From Citricoccus sp. SGAir0253 (GTDB lineage: Bacteria > Actinomycetota > Actinomycetes > Actinomycetales > Micrococcaceae), in contig NZ_CP039424.1 of NCBI RefSeq assembly GCF_005877055.1, forward strand, positions 62,001 through 126,000: DNA of 64,000 nucleotides, in the 5' to 3' direction. The notes below the pieces were generated by a model. That model was not told where the DNA came from. It saw only the letters and a program-made list of their open reading frames with translations, and did no database searches. Of the stretch, positions 20,261 through 29,419 are shown piece after piece. The first letter of the stretch is position 1. Each line of letters starts with the position of its first letter. The position numbers were made by a program, and so were the translations under genes.

Positions 20261-20773
20261 ATGGACTCCCCCCAGCTGCACCTCCGTCCGGCTCGGACGC
20301 AGGACGTCCCGGCGATCCGCGCCCTCGTGGAGCCGCTCGCGCGCCAGCGGGTGCTGCTCCAGAAGGAGGCGGTGGCCTACTACGAGGCCATCCAGGAGTT
20401 CCTCGTGGCGGAGGCCCCGGACGGTTCCCTCGCGGGCTTCGGGGCCCTGCACGTGATCTGGGAGGACATCGCCGAGGTGCGCACGCTGGCCACCTCCCCG
20501 GACTGGCGGGGGCACGGCGTGGGGCACCTGCTGCTCGAGCGGCTGCTGGACCGGGCGCGGTCCGTGGGCGTGGGCCGGGTGTTCTGCCTGACGTTCGAGG
20601 TGGAGTTCTTCACGCGCCATGGCTTCGAGGTCATGGCGGACCAGTCCGCGGTGGACCCTGAGGTCTACTCGGAGCTGCTGCGCTCGCACGACGAGGGCGT
20701 GGCCGAGTTCCTCGACCTGGCCCGGGTCAAGCCCAACACCCTCGGCAACACCCGCATGATCCACCACCTGTGA
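20261..20773 (+). CDS. argA: Amino-acid N-acetyltransferase (short GNAT-type NAGS)
   Basis: A 170-residue GNAT protein closely resembling the stand-alone mycobacterial N-acetylglutamate synthase (Rv2747 type): YEAIQEFLVAE, GALHVIWEDIAEVRTLA, the acetyl-CoA loop WRGHGVGHLLLERLL, FFTRHGF, and the C-terminal GVAEFLDLARVKPNTLGNTRM. It would acetylate glutamate in the first step of arginine synthesis. No other arg gene is adjacent. TACACT (20249-20254) ends 6 nt before ATG 20261, so a leaderless transcript is likely. The match is from memory of the mycobacterial sequence. Confidence 0.85.
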   Translation: MDSPQLHLRPARTQDVPAIRALVEPLARQRVLLQKEAVAYYEAIQEFLVAEAPDGSLAGFGALHVIWEDIAEVRTLATSPDWRGHGVGHLLLERLLDRARSVGVGRVFCLTFEVEFFTRHGFEVMADQSAVDPEVYSELLRSHDEGVAEFLDLARVKPNTLGNTRMIHHL

Positions 20774-20861
20774 TGCCTTGCGGGCCGGGCCCGCTCGTGG
20801 TTTCTTGTGGTGACAGGCCACCGGCACCGGGCCGGGGCCCGTCTGGTCAAGGAGGTTCCCC

Positions 20862-21044
20862 ATGGGTACCGGAGATCGCGTGGAACACGGCATGGAGGAG
20901 GCCAAGGGCAAGATCAAGCAGGGCATCGGCGAGGCGACGGACAACGACCGCCTGAAGTCCGAGGGCCGTGCCGACGAGGCCAAGGGCAACCTCAAGAACG
21001 CCGTCGAGGACGTCAAGGACGCCTTCCGCGGGGACAAGCACTGA
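20862..21044 (+). CDS. CsbD family stress-response protein
   Basis: A 60-residue, highly charged small protein with the CsbD signature: EEAKGKIKQGIGEATDN followed by GRADEAKGNLKNAVEDVKDAF. Members are general-stress proteins under alternative sigma factors in Gram-positives; the biochemical role is unknown. AAGGAGG lies just upstream of the ATG. No clear sigma-B promoter is visible. It is convergent with mutY, with only about 55 bp between them. Confidence 0.92.
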   Translation: MGTGDRVEHGMEEAKGKIKQGIGEATDNDRLKSEGRADEAKGNLKNAVEDVKDAFRGDKH

Positions 21045-21100
21045 CCCGCTGATCCCCGGGACCCGTTCCGGCGCCCCGGGGCCCTCGGCCCGGAGACCCC

Positions 21101-22042
21101 TCAGCCCGGAAGGCTGAGCGTGGGCTCCGGGCCGTCGTCGTGACGGACCGCGAGCCCGTCCGCGAGCAGCCCCGCCACACAGCGGTCCAGCTGGGCGTCC
21201 TCGGGACGGTGCGAGCCCAGGCGCCCGGACTCCTGTGTGCGCCGCGGCAGGGCCGCCACGGGGACCGGGCCCTCCTCCCGGAGCAGGGCCATGATGGCGC
21301 CGCGCACCTGCCGGTCCGTGCCGGCCCAGGCCTGCCCGGTGGGGCGGTAGTGCGGCTCGGGCATGCCGGCGGCGCGCCAGGCGCACAGGTCCGCCACGGG
21401 GCACTCCCCGCAGCGCGGGGAGCGGGCCGTGCACACCAGGGCGCCCAGCTCCATCACGGCCGCGTTCCAGCGGCACGCCTCGTCCCGGTCCGCCGGCATG
21501 AGGTCCCGGGCCAGGGCCATCTCGGCGGCGGTCAGCGACTTCTCCGGCAGGGCCCGGCCGGAGACGAGCCGGGCGTGGACGCGACGGATGTTGGTGTCCA
21601 CCACGACCTCCGGCTGGCCGAAGGCGAAGCACGCCACGGCGGCCGCCGTGTAGGCGCCGACGCCCGGCAGCGCCAGCAGTTGCCCGTGGTCGGCGGGGAC
21701 GAGCCCGCCCGGGGACTCGGCGATGGCCGCCGCCGCGGCCTGCAGGCGCAGGGCGCGCCGGGGGTAGCCCAGGCGGCCCCACGCCCGGATGACCTCCGCG
21801 GCCGGTTCGCGTGCGAGGTCCGCCGGGGTGGGCCAGCGTTCCATCCAGGCAGTCCACACGGGCAGGACCCGGACCACGGGGGTCTGCTGGAGCATGATCT
21901 CGCTGACCAGGATCCCCCAGGGGGTGCACGCCGGGTCCCGCCACGGCAGGTCCCGGCCGTGGGCGGCGAACCAGCCGTTGACGCGCCGGTGCAGGGTGGC
22001 CGTGATCCCCTCCGGGGAGGGCGCGGACCGGGCATCAGGCAT
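21101..22042 (-). CDS. mutY: A/G-specific adenine glycosylase, short form
   Basis: Base-excision repair enzyme that removes adenine opposite 8-oxoguanine. The HhH-GPD core is complete: EIMLQQTPV near residue 48, LPGVGAYTAAAV with catalytic Asp in VDTN, and the [4Fe-4S] cluster C-x6-C-x2-C-x5-C in CTARSPRCGECPVADLC. At 313 residues it lacks a full NUDIX-like 8-oxoG-sensing C-terminal domain, which is common in actinobacteria. ATG at 22042; on the minus strand TAGACT (22050-22055) ends 7 nt before it, so it is probably leaderless. Divergent from the 22106 gene. Confidence 0.93.
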   Translation of the reverse strand: MPDARSAPSPEGITATLHRRVNGWFAAHGRDLPWRDPACTPWGILVSEIMLQQTPVVRVLPVWTAWMERWPTPADLAREPAAEVIRAWGRLGYPRRALRLQAAAAAIAESPGGLVPADHGQLLALPGVGAYTAAAVACFAFGQPEVVVDTNIRRVHARLVSGRALPEKSLTAAEMALARDLMPADRDEACRWNAAVMELGALVCTARSPRCGECPVADLCAWRAAGMPEPHYRPTGQAWAGTDRQVRGAIMALLREEGPVPVAALPRRTQESGRLGSHRPEDAQLDRCVAGLLADGLAVRHDDGPEPTLSLPG

Positions 22043-22105
22043 GCGTTCCAGTCTAGTGCCGGGTTACTGCCGGATTCCCGGGGGCGCGAGCCGTAGTCTG
22101 GAGCC

Positions 22106-22864
22106 ATGTCGAGTGCGCCCCGAAACAGCGGTCTGCTGGGTCCGCAGCCCCCCGAGGTCTACCGGCGTCGCCGCCTCACGGCCCTCGTGCTCCTGCTCGT
22201 CGTCCTGGCGGTCGTCGTGGGCCTGGTGTGGTGGCTGGTGTCCCTGTTCCGGCCGGACGGGGGCGACGCCGGCCAGGCCGCCGCGCCCGCGTCCCCCGTC
22301 GCGACCGCCCCGGCCTCCCCCGCCGGGGACCAGGCGTCGCCCGGGTCCCCCGACCCCTCCGCCAGCCCCGGCGCGACCGGCGGCGCCAGCGCCTCCCCCT
22401 CCGACGGGGCCTCGCCCTCCGACGGTGCCTCGGCGTCCCCGGACGCCTCGGACGGGGCCTCGCCGAGCGCGACCGCACCCGAGTGCCTGCCCGGCGACCT
22501 GGTGGTCTCCGGGGCCACCGACCGGCAGGCGTACGGCGAGGGGGAGGATCCCGTGCTGGAACTGCGGGTGGACAACACGGGCCAGGAGCCGTGCCAGGCC
22601 AACCTCGGCACCACCCAGCAGGTCTTCACCGTGTACTCGGGCTCGGACCGGATCTTCTCCACCGAGGACTGCCAGGTGGAGGGGCAGGACGCGATGATGG
22701 TCATCTCCCCGGGCGAGCAGGAGCGCTCCCGGTTCACGTGGCCGCGCGTGCGCTCGGCCCCGCAGTGCGCCGAGGTCACCGCGACGCCCGGCAGCGGCAC
22801 CTACCGCCTGGAGGTCTCCCTCGGCGACCTGACCGCCCAGCCGGTGACCTTCACGCTGCAGTAG
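22106..22864 (+). CDS. Membrane-anchored protein with extracytoplasmic beta domain
   Basis: A 252-residue protein: short basic cytosolic N-terminus, one membrane helix (about 28-50), a long Ala/Ser/Pro/Gly/Asp linker with repeated SPSDGA-type units (about 55-130), then a folded domain (about 131-252) with paired Cys residues and an Ig-like pattern of beta strands. The linker suggests a spacer through the cell wall. A gene of this kind between mutY and radA is usual in actinobacteria, but no function is known. TAGTCT (22094-22099) ends 6 nt before the ATG, again a leaderless arrangement. Confidence 0.75.
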   Translation: MSSAPRNSGLLGPQPPEVYRRRRLTALVLLLVVLAVVVGLVWWLVSLFRPDGGDAGQAAAPASPVATAPASPAGDQASPGSPDPSASPGATGGASASPSDGASPSDGASASPDASDGASPSATAPECLPGDLVVSGATDRQAYGEGEDPVLELRVDNTGQEPCQANLGTTQQVFTVYSGSDRIFSTEDCQVEGQDAMMVISPGEQERSRFTWPRVRSAPQCAEVTATPGSGTYRLEVSLGDLTAQPVTFTLQ

Positions 22865-22975
22865 CGCCGTCCGGCCCGCACCCCGGGGTCCGGCCGTGGC
22901 CGGGTGGGCCCTCGGCCCGATGACCCCGGGGCGCGGCCGCGGGCGTCCGCGGGCCGCCGGGAGCCGCCGGCCGGC

Positions 22976-24379
22976 TCAGCCCCCGACCCAGTGGCGCATG
23001 GTCTTGAGCGCCTCCTCGAGGGTGGCCACCTCGGAGACGGTGACGTTCTCCGGCAGCTCGCCGAGCGGCTCCGGCGAGACCGGCACGACCGCCCGGCGGA
23101 AGCCCAGGCGCGCGGCCTCGCGGATCCGCCGGCCGATGCCCGGCACGGGGCGCACCTCCCCGGCGAGCCCGAGCTCCCCGAAGGCGATCATGCCCGAGGG
23201 GACCGGCGCCTTGACCTTGGCGCTCGCGATCGCCAGGGCCGCCGCGAGGTCCGAGGCGGGCTCGGTCAGCCGCACGCCGCCCACGGTGGCCACGTAGCAG
23301 TCGTCGTCCGTCAGCGGGAAGCCGGCCCGCCGCTGCAGGATGGCCAAGATCATGGTGATCCGGGCGGAGTCCAGGCCGCTCACGGTGCGCCGGGCGGCGC
23401 CCTGGCCCGAGGGCGTCAGCAGGGACTGCACCTCCGCCACGAGGGGGCGCCGGCCCTCCAGGGTGACCGTCACGCACGTGCCCTCCACGGCGGTCTTCGT
23501 GCCCGAGAGGAAGAGCCCGGAGGGGTCCTCGAGGGACAGGATGCCCGAGTCGCCCAGGTCGAAGCAGCCGACCTCGTCCGTGGGGCCGAAGCGGTTCTTC
23601 ACGGCGCGCACGAGCCGCAGGCGCGAGTGGCGCTCGCCCTCGAACTGGCAGACCACGTCCACGAGGTGCTCGAGCAGCCGCGGGCCGGCGATCGAGCCGT
23701 CCTTGGTCACGTGCCCCACCAGCACGGTGGTCATGTTGCGGTTCTTCGCCTCGGTGATGAGGCTGGCCGCCACCTCGCGCACCTGGGTGACGCCCCCGGC
23801 GGTGCCCTCCACGGACTGCGACTGCAGGGTCTGCACGGAGTCCACGACGAGCAGGTCCGGGTCCGCCTTCTCGATCTGGCCCAGCACGCGGCCGAGGTCC
23901 GTCTCGGCCGCGAGGAACAGCGTGTCCGCGACGGCACCGATGCGGTCCGCGCGCAGGCGCACCTGGGCGGCGGACTCCTCCCCGGTCACGTACAGCACGG
24001 TCCGGGTGGCGCCCTCCGGCCGGCGGTGCCGGGCCACCTTGGCGGCCACGTCCAGCAGGAGGGTGGACTTGCCGATGCCCGGTTCGCCGGCCATCAGCAC
24101 GACGGCGCCCGGGACCAGCCCGCCGCCGAGGACGCGGTCCAGCTCGGACACCCCGGTGGTGTGGAAGCGCGCCTGGGAGGCGTCCACGTCCCCGATGGGC
24201 ACGGCGGGCACGGCCACGGTCGCGGCCGGGGTGCGCCCGGCGGTGGCGTCCGCACCGGTCTCCACCACGGTGCCCCAGGCCTGGCACTCCCCGCACCGGC
24301 CGACCCACTTGGCCGTGGTCCAGCCGCACTCGCTGCAGCGGTAGCCGGGGTTCGCGCGCTTCGCGGTCTTCGTTGCCAT
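22976..24379 (-). CDS. radA: DNA repair protein RadA
   Basis: RecA-like branch-migration helicase in recombination repair. The 467-residue protein has the N-terminal C4 zinc finger (C15, C18, C29, C32), Walker A GEPGIGKSTLL, the RadA signature KNRFG in AVKNRFGPTDEVG, and a C-terminal Lon-like domain. On the minus strand TAGCCT (24386-24391) ends 6 nt before the ATG, so it is probably leaderless. In many actinobacteria disA follows radA directly; here the convergent 22106 gene follows and no disA is present at this locus. Confidence 0.97.
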   Translation of the reverse strand: MATKTAKRANPGYRCSECGWTTAKWVGRCGECQAWGTVVETGADATAGRTPAATVAVPAVPIGDVDASQARFHTTGVSELDRVLGGGLVPGAVVLMAGEPGIGKSTLLLDVAAKVARHRRPEGATRTVLYVTGEESAAQVRLRADRIGAVADTLFLAAETDLGRVLGQIEKADPDLLVVDSVQTLQSQSVEGTAGGVTQVREVAASLITEAKNRNMTTVLVGHVTKDGSIAGPRLLEHLVDVVCQFEGERHSRLRLVRAVKNRFGPTDEVGCFDLGDSGILSLEDPSGLFLSGTKTAVEGTCVTVTLEGRRPLVAEVQSLLTPSGQGAARRTVSGLDSARITMILAILQRRAGFPLTDDDCYVATVGGVRLTEPASDLAAALAIASAKVKAPVPSGMIAFGELGLAGEVRPVPGIGRRIREAARLGFRRAVVPVSPEPLGELPENVTVSEVATLEEALKTMRHWVGG

Positions 24380-24425
24380 GCACCAAGGCTAGTGGCGGGG
24401 CCGGACGCGATAGCGCCGCGCCGGC

Positions 24426-25586
24426 TCAGAGCCGCGGGAGGTAGGACACGGCCTCCTCGTGCGTGGCCCCGGTGGCCTCGAGCAGGTCGACCATCATGGG
24501 CCGCAGCAGCATCACGAGGGCCTCGCCGTGCAGCGAGGTCGCGCCGAGGTCGGCCGGGTCCAGCCGCGCGGCGGCGCCGCCCAGGGCGTCGCGCGCCACG
24601 GACAGGGACCGGTGCCGCCCCCGGGCGCCGGGCTCGCCGAGCGAGCGGCCCAGGATCGCGACGGCGTCCGCCGCCTCGTCGAACCAGTCCGCGAGCCGCT
24701 GGACGCCCTCCTCGTCCAGGGAGTCGTTGTCGATGACGCTGATCACCCGCCGGGCCACGATGCGCAGGCTGCGCACCGCCAGGTCCGACTTCTCCACGGC
24801 GTGCGCGGTGGACTCCAGCTGGGGCCGGGCGCGGCGCTGGGTGGGGGAGAAGGTGGCCACCTCGCGGGCGTTGCGGATGTCCTTCTGCAGGTTGTCCACC
24901 GCCGCCTGCGTCCCCCGGCAGGCCACGAGCGCCATCCACGCGGTGCGCGAGTCCCCGCCGCGCAGCGCCTCCGAGCAGTCCCGCAGGGTGCGGGTCATGG
25001 TCGCGTGCAGGTCCCGCAGCCCGGTGGCCGCGTCCTTCTGCAGGTTCTTGGGGTACAGCAGCGTGACGAGCAGGGCGATGAGGCCCCCGACGACGGCGTC
25101 CTGGCTGCGCGTGAACGGCCCGCCCTGCCCGGCGGGCAGCAGGACGACGAGGATGGACTGCAGGCTCATCTGCAGGGTGAAGGCGGCGCCGGAGTCCAGG
25201 AAGCGGGCCACCATGATGGACGTGAAGACCACCAGCACGGCCTGCCAGTAGCCCTGGCCCAGCGCGTGCTGCATCAGGTCGCCGATGAGGATCCCCAGCG
25301 TGCAGCCCGCCGCCACCTCGACGACCTTGCGCACCTTGGGGTCGCGGTTGAACCCCAGGGCGATGAGCGAGGCGGTGGCCGCGAAGAGCGGGTCCTCGTG
25401 GCCCAGGACGAACTCGGCGAAGACGTAGGCGAGCACGGCGCAGACGGCGCTGAGGGCGGCCGGCACCACGCTCGAGCGCACCCGGGCCGCCCCGGCCCGC
25501 ACGCGCCGGCGGCCGAAGGACCGCGTGCGTGACCACGCCTCCCGCAGGGCGGGGGACCGGGCGGCCCGGGAGGCGGTCTCGTGCAT
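24426..25586 (-). CDS. FUSC/aromatic-acid-exporter-like membrane protein
   Basis: A 386-residue protein with an N-terminal block of about five or six membrane helices (about 38-180, including LSAVCAVLAYVFAEFVLGHEDPLFAATASLIALGF) and a soluble helical C-terminal half. This is the arrangement of the FUSC/YccS/ArAE superfamily, which exports aromatic acids or other small organic compounds. The substrate is unknown. On the minus strand TAGGCT (25593-25598) ends 6 nt before the ATG. Divergent from pstS with 393 bp between them. Confidence 0.8.
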   Translation of the reverse strand: MHETASRAARSPALREAWSRTRSFGRRRVRAGAARVRSSVVPAALSAVCAVLAYVFAEFVLGHEDPLFAATASLIALGFNRDPKVRKVVEVAAGCTLGILIGDLMQHALGQGYWQAVLVVFTSIMVARFLDSGAAFTLQMSLQSILVVLLPAGQGGPFTRSQDAVVGGLIALLVTLLYPKNLQKDAATGLRDLHATMTRTLRDCSEALRGGDSRTAWMALVACRGTQAAVDNLQKDIRNAREVATFSPTQRRARPQLESTAHAVEKSDLAVRSLRIVARRVISVIDNDSLDEEGVQRLADWFDEAADAVAILGRSLGEPGARGRHRSLSVARDALGGAAARLDPADLGATSLHGEALVMLLRPMMVDLLEATGATHEEAVSYLPRL

Positions 25587-25673
25587 GGCACCAGCCTACG
25601 GCGGGCGGTGGGGGACGGGCCGAAGGACCACCCCGGGCGGACCCTTGCCCTGCCACACCCTACCGGTCGATGT

Positions 25674-25689
25674 CGTGAGATTACTCACA
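25674..25689. promoter_or_regulatory. CRP/GlxR-type site upstream of pstS
   Basis: CGTGAGATTACTCACA matches the CRP/GlxR consensus TGTGA-N6-TCACA at 9 of 10 defined positions and contains the perfect palindrome GTGAG-ATTA-CTCAC. GlxR is known to control pstSCAB in Corynebacterium. The site lies about 190 bp before the probable pstS start site and 90 bp from the FUSC start, so either gene could be the target. Confidence 0.55.
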
Positions 25690-25814
25690 ATGACGACGCC
25701 GGCGGGGCCCGCGCGCCGCCCGGTCCGGGGCTCGGGATGCGCACCCCAGGGCCGGGATTCCGGGCTGCGGTGGGCGCTGCGGGGCCACGCGTCCGCGTCG
25801 GGGGCGGTGGGCTC

Positions 25815-25869
25815 GTTAAGGTCGCGTTAATCTTCGACCGCCCTCCGTGTCACCTTCCGCCCCTAGCTT
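25815..25869 (+). promoter_or_regulatory. Probable PHO box and pstS promoter
   Basis: GTTAA recurs at 25815-25819 and 25826-25830, exactly 11 nt apart, the repeat length of actinobacterial PhoP boxes. TAGCTT (25864-25869) is a plausible -10, giving a leader of about 100 nt before pstS. Control by phosphate starvation through PhoPR is inferred from the repeat and the genes. Confidence 0.5.
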
Positions 25870-25979
25870 CTTCGATGGAACGAGGCCCGCAGCACCAGGA
25901 GTCCCGCGCCCGTGAGACCACGGGCAGCCGGTGGCGATGGCCTCGCCGGCACTGTCGTCAAACTCGAAAGAGGCATCCC

Positions 25980-27086
25980 GTGAAGGCTCTCCGCTTCGGC
26001 CGCTCCGCTGCCGTCCTGTCCGTCGCCGCCCTCGCCCTGACCGCCTGCGGCGGCAACGGCGGCTCCTCCGAGTCCCCCGCGGCCGAGGGCGGCTCCGGCT
26101 CGGCCCCCGCCGAGGTGCAGGGCACCCTGATCGGTGGTGGCGCCTCCTCGCAGGAGTCGGCCATGACCGCGTGGACCAACGGCGTGACCGAGGTCCAGTC
26201 GGGCCTGACCGTCCAGTACGACCCGGTGGGCTCCGGCTCCGGCCGCGAGGGCTTCCTGGCCGGCCAGTACTCCTTCGCCGGCTCCGACGCCGCGATGGAC
26301 GAGGAGGAGATGACCCAGGCCCAGGACGTCTGCGGCCCGGAGGGCGTCTTCCACGTCCCGGCCTACATCTCCCCGGTCGCCGTGGCCTACAACCTCGAGG
26401 GCGTCGACGAGAACATCAAGATGGACGCCGAGACCATCGCCAAGGTCTTCACCGGCGAGATCACCACCTGGAACGACCCGGCCATCGCCGAGCAGAACGA
26501 GGGCGTCGAGCTGCCGGACACCCCGATCACCGTGGTGCACCGCGCCGACGACTCGGGCACCACCGAGAACTTCACCGAGTACCTCGCCGCCGCCGCCCCC
26601 GAGGCCTGGACCTACGACGTCGTCGAGACCTGGCCCTCCGAGATCACCGCCGAGTCCGCCCAGCAGACCTCCGGTGTCGTCTCCCTGACCCAGTCCACCG
26701 ACGGCGCCATCACCTACGCCGACGCCTCCCAGATCGGCGAGCTCGGCACCGTGGACGTCAAGGTCGGCGAGGAGTACGTGCCCTACTCCTCCGAGGCCGC
26801 CGCCGCCGCCGTCGAGAAGGCGGAGCCGGCCGAGGCCGGGGCCGTCGAGCTCGACCGCAAGACCACCGAGGCCGGCGTCTACCCGATCGTGCTCGTCTCC
26901 TACCACATCTACTGCAACCAGTACCAGGACCAGGAGACCGCCGACATGGCCAAGGCCTTCGGCGAGTACGTGGTCTCCGAGGAGGGCCAGGCCGCCGCCG
27001 AGGAGTCCGCCGGCAGCGCCCCGATCTCCGACAAGACCCGCGAGGCCGCCCTGGAGGACATCCAGGCCATCTCGGTCCAGGGCTGA
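25980..27086 (+). CDS. pstS: Phosphate ABC transporter substrate-binding lipoprotein PstS
   Basis: High-affinity periplasm-side phosphate-binding protein. The 368-residue precursor has a lipoprotein signal ending in the lipobox LTAC (Cys near residue 22), a short Gly/Ser spacer, then the binding domain starting LIGGGASSQESAM. Phosphate-site segments GSGSGREGFL and DDSGTTENF are present. GTG 25980 is preceded by GAAAGAGG. Codon use is strongly biased and the gene is followed by a long perfect hairpin before pstC, consistent with making more binding protein than permease. Confidence 0.97.
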   Translation: MKALRFGRSAAVLSVAALALTACGGNGGSSESPAAEGGSGSAPAEVQGTLIGGGASSQESAMTAWTNGVTEVQSGLTVQYDPVGSGSGREGFLAGQYSFAGSDAAMDEEEMTQAQDVCGPEGVFHVPAYISPVAVAYNLEGVDENIKMDAETIAKVFTGEITTWNDPAIAEQNEGVELPDTPITVVHRADDSGTTENFTEYLAAAAPEAWTYDVVETWPSEITAESAQQTSGVVSLTQSTDGAITYADASQIGELGTVDVKVGEEYVPYSSEAAAAAVEKAEPAEAGAVELDRKTTEAGVYPIVLVSYHIYCNQYQDQETADMAKAFGEYVVSEEGQAAAEESAGSAPISDKTREAALEDIQAISVQG

Positions 27087-27117
27087 CCCCCGGTTCCGAC
27101 CGGTCTTGACAGACACC

Positions 27118-27163
27118 TGACGCAGCCGCCGGTCCCTCCTCGTGAGGACCGGCGGCTGCGTCA
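27118..27163 (+). terminator. Intra-operon hairpin between pstS and pstC
   Basis: A perfect 18-bp stem: TGACGCAGCCGCCGGTCC (27118-27135) and GGACCGGCGGCTGCGTCA (27146-27163), with a 10-nt loop. It likely terminates most transcripts after pstS, or protects the pstS mRNA 3' end, while some read-through supplies pstCAB. Confidence 0.85.
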
Positions 27164-27235
27164 TGCTTAGATTGGCCATCCGACCCCCCGGATGCGGGAT
27201 CACCGCCCGCACCACGAACTCCGAAGGGAGTCCCC

Positions 27236-28204
27236 GTGACTGACACAGCCACCGAGCCGTCCAAGGAGACGTCGCTCAAGGGCTCGCGCGGCGGCGCGGC
27301 CGGAGACAGCGTCTTCTCCGGACTGGCGCTGGCTGCCGGTGCCCTGATCCTGCTCGTGCTCGCCTTCGTGGCGATCTTCCTGGTGTACGAGTCCCTGCCG
27401 GCCCTGTGGCCGGAGGTGTTCTCGAACCGGGACTCCATCGAGAGCGCGGACACGTTCTGGCAGTACGTCTGGCCGCTCATGGCCGGCACGCTGATCGCGT
27501 CCGTCATCGCGATCATCCTGGCCACCCCCGTGGCCGTGGGCATCGCCCTGTACATCTCGCACTACGCCCCGCGGTCCATCGCGACCCCGGTCGGCTACGT
27601 GATCGACCTGCTGGCCGCGATCCCCTCCGTGGTGTTCGGCGCGTGGGGCATGACCGTGCTCGCGGGGGCCATGGTGCCGATCTACGGCTGGCTCAACGAG
27701 TACCTGGGCTGGATCCCGCTGTTCTCCGGCTCCCCGTCCACGACGGGCCGCACGCTGCTGACGGCGGCCGTGGTGCTGGCCGTGATGATCCTGCCGATCA
27801 TCACCTCGCTGTGCCGCGAGATCTTCCTGCAGACCCCCAAGCTGCACGAGGAGGCCGCCCTCGCCCTCGGCGCGACCCGCTGGGAGATGGTCAAGATGAC
27901 CGTCTTCCCGTTCGCCCGCGCCGGGATCGTGTCCTCGGTCATGCTGGGCCTCGGCCGTGCCCTGGGCGAGACGATGGCGGTGACCCTCGTGCTGTCCCCG
28001 GGCATCTTCTCCTGGAGCCTCCTGCAGTCGGGCCGCAACGCGACGATCCCGTCGGAGATCGCGCTGAACTTCCCCGAGGCCTTCGGCATGCGCCAGTCCG
28101 AGCTGATCGCGGCCGGCCTGATGCTGTTCATCATCACCCTCGCGGTCAACATGGTGGCCCGCTGGATCGTGAGCCGCCACAAGGAATTCTCGGGAGCGAA
28201 CTGA
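27236..28204 (+). CDS. pstC: Phosphate ABC transporter permease PstC
   Basis: Integral membrane subunit of the high-affinity phosphate importer. The 322 residues contain about six membrane helices; the cytosolic EAA-type loop EEAALALGATRWEMVKMTVFPFA docks the PstB ATPase. GTG 27236 has GAAGGGAG at 27222-27229. The stop shares one base with the pstA ATG, so the two permeases are coupled. Confidence 0.96.
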   Translation: MTDTATEPSKETSLKGSRGGAAGDSVFSGLALAAGALILLVLAFVAIFLVYESLPALWPEVFSNRDSIESADTFWQYVWPLMAGTLIASVIAIILATPVAVGIALYISHYAPRSIATPVGYVIDLLAAIPSVVFGAWGMTVLAGAMVPIYGWLNEYLGWIPLFSGSPSTTGRTLLTAAVVLAVMILPIITSLCREIFLQTPKLHEEAALALGATRWEMVKMTVFPFARAGIVSSVMLGLGRALGETMAVTLVLSPGIFSWSLLQSGRNATIPSEIALNFPEAFGMRQSELIAAGLMLFIITLAVNMVARWIVSRHKEFSGAN

Positions 28205-29388
28205 TGACGATGACGAACGACACCGCTGCCCGGCACCGCGCTCCCCAGCAGGGCCCCCGGCAGAGGAACTCGCTGACCGCCGGCCAGATGCCCGGCTGGA
28301 CCTGGATGGCCGTACTGGCCGGCGCCCTCGTGGTGGCCGCCGGGCTCACCGCACTGGTGGGCGCGGGCGGGTTCAGCTGGGTGGGCTGGCTGGTCCTCTC
28401 CGCCGTCCTCTACGTGGCCGGCATGTACGTGACCACCCTGGTGGTGGAGAACCGCCGGCGCGCCACGGACGGGTTCTGGCGCAACCTCGTGTGGGCCGCC
28501 TTCATCCTGGCCCTCATCCCGCTCCTCTCCGTCATCTGGACGGTGCTGGCCAACGGCCTGCCCACGCTGATCGAGACCCCGCAGCTGCTGTGGCGGGACA
28601 TGCAGGGCGTGACCGGCGCGGACGACATCGCCACGGTCGAGGAGGGGGCGCCGCTCGCGGGCGGCTTCCTGCACGGCCTCGTGGGCACCCTGATGATCAC
28701 CCTGCTGGCGACCGTCATCTCCGTGCCCATCGGCCTGCTCACCTCCATCTACCTCGTGGAGTACGGACGGGGCGGCTGGTTCTCCCGGTCCATCGTGTTC
28801 TTCGTGGACGTCATGACCGGCATCCCGTCCATCGTGGCCGGCCTGTTCGCCTTCGCCCTCATGGAGCTGGTGATCACCTCGATCCTGGGCGAGGGCCCGC
28901 GCCAGCTGCAGATGGTCAAGATGGGCCTGTCCGCGGCGATCGCCCTGTCCGTGCTGATGATCCCCGTGGTCGTCCGCTCCACGGAGGAGATGCTGCGCGT
29001 GGTGCCCAACGAGCTGCGGGAGGCCTCCTACGCGCTGGGCGTGCGCAAGTGGCGGACGATCTTCAAGGTCGTGCTGCCCACGGCCATGTCCGGCATCGCC
29101 TCCGGTGTCACCCTGGCCATCGCCCGGGTGACCGGCGAGACCGCCCCCATCCTGGTGACGGCCGGCTACGCCGCCACCGTGAACTGGAACCCGTTCGGCG
29201 AGTGGATGACCGCCCTGCCGGTCTACATCTACCGCCAGCTGATGAACCCCACGGCCCCGGCCGCCGGCCTGCCGTCCGCGGAGCGCGCCTGGGCGGCCGC
29301 GCTCGTGCTGATCGTGATCGTGATGCTGCTCAACCTCGCGGCCCGCATCATCGCCAAGGCGTTTGCGCCGAAGAAGACCGGCCGCTGA
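28204..29388 (+). CDS. pstA: Phosphate ABC transporter permease PstA
   Basis: Second membrane subunit of the Pst importer. At 394 residues it is longer than most PstA (about 280-300), because an N-terminal part of about 100 residues adds extra hydrophobic segments (about 34-56, 60-80, 93-115) before the permease core; this longer form is known in actinobacteria. The EAA loop [23 protein letters not shown] is conserved. ATG 28204 shares a base with the pstC stop (TGATG). Confidence 0.95.
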   Translation: MTMTNDTAARHRAPQQGPRQRNSLTAGQMPGWTWMAVLAGALVVAAGLTALVGAGGFSWVGWLVLSAVLYVAGMYVTTLVVENRRRATDGFWRNLVWAAFILALIPLLSVIWTVLANGLPTLIETPQLLWRDMQGVTGADDIATVEEGAPLAGGFLHGLVGTLMITLLATVISVPIGLLTSIYLVEYGRGGWFSRSIVFFVDVMTGIPSIVAGLFAFALMELVITSILGEGPRQLQMVKMGLSAAIALSVLMIPVVVRSTEEMLRVVPNELREASYALGVRKWRTIFKVVLPTAMSGIASGVTLAIARVTGETAPILVTAGYAATVNWNPFGEWMTALPVYIYRQLMNPTAPAAGLPSAERAWAAALVLIVIVMLLNLAARIIAKAFAPKKTGR

Positions 29389-29419
29389 GCCGAGCAGACT
29401 GCTAGAGAAGGAAAGCTCC

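Noticed and set aside
25525-25830. 101-codon plus-strand frame upstream of pstS
   Set aside because: It covers the start of the divergent FUSC gene, the CRP/GlxR-like site and the PHO-box region; composition is Arg/Pro-rich with no family resemblance.
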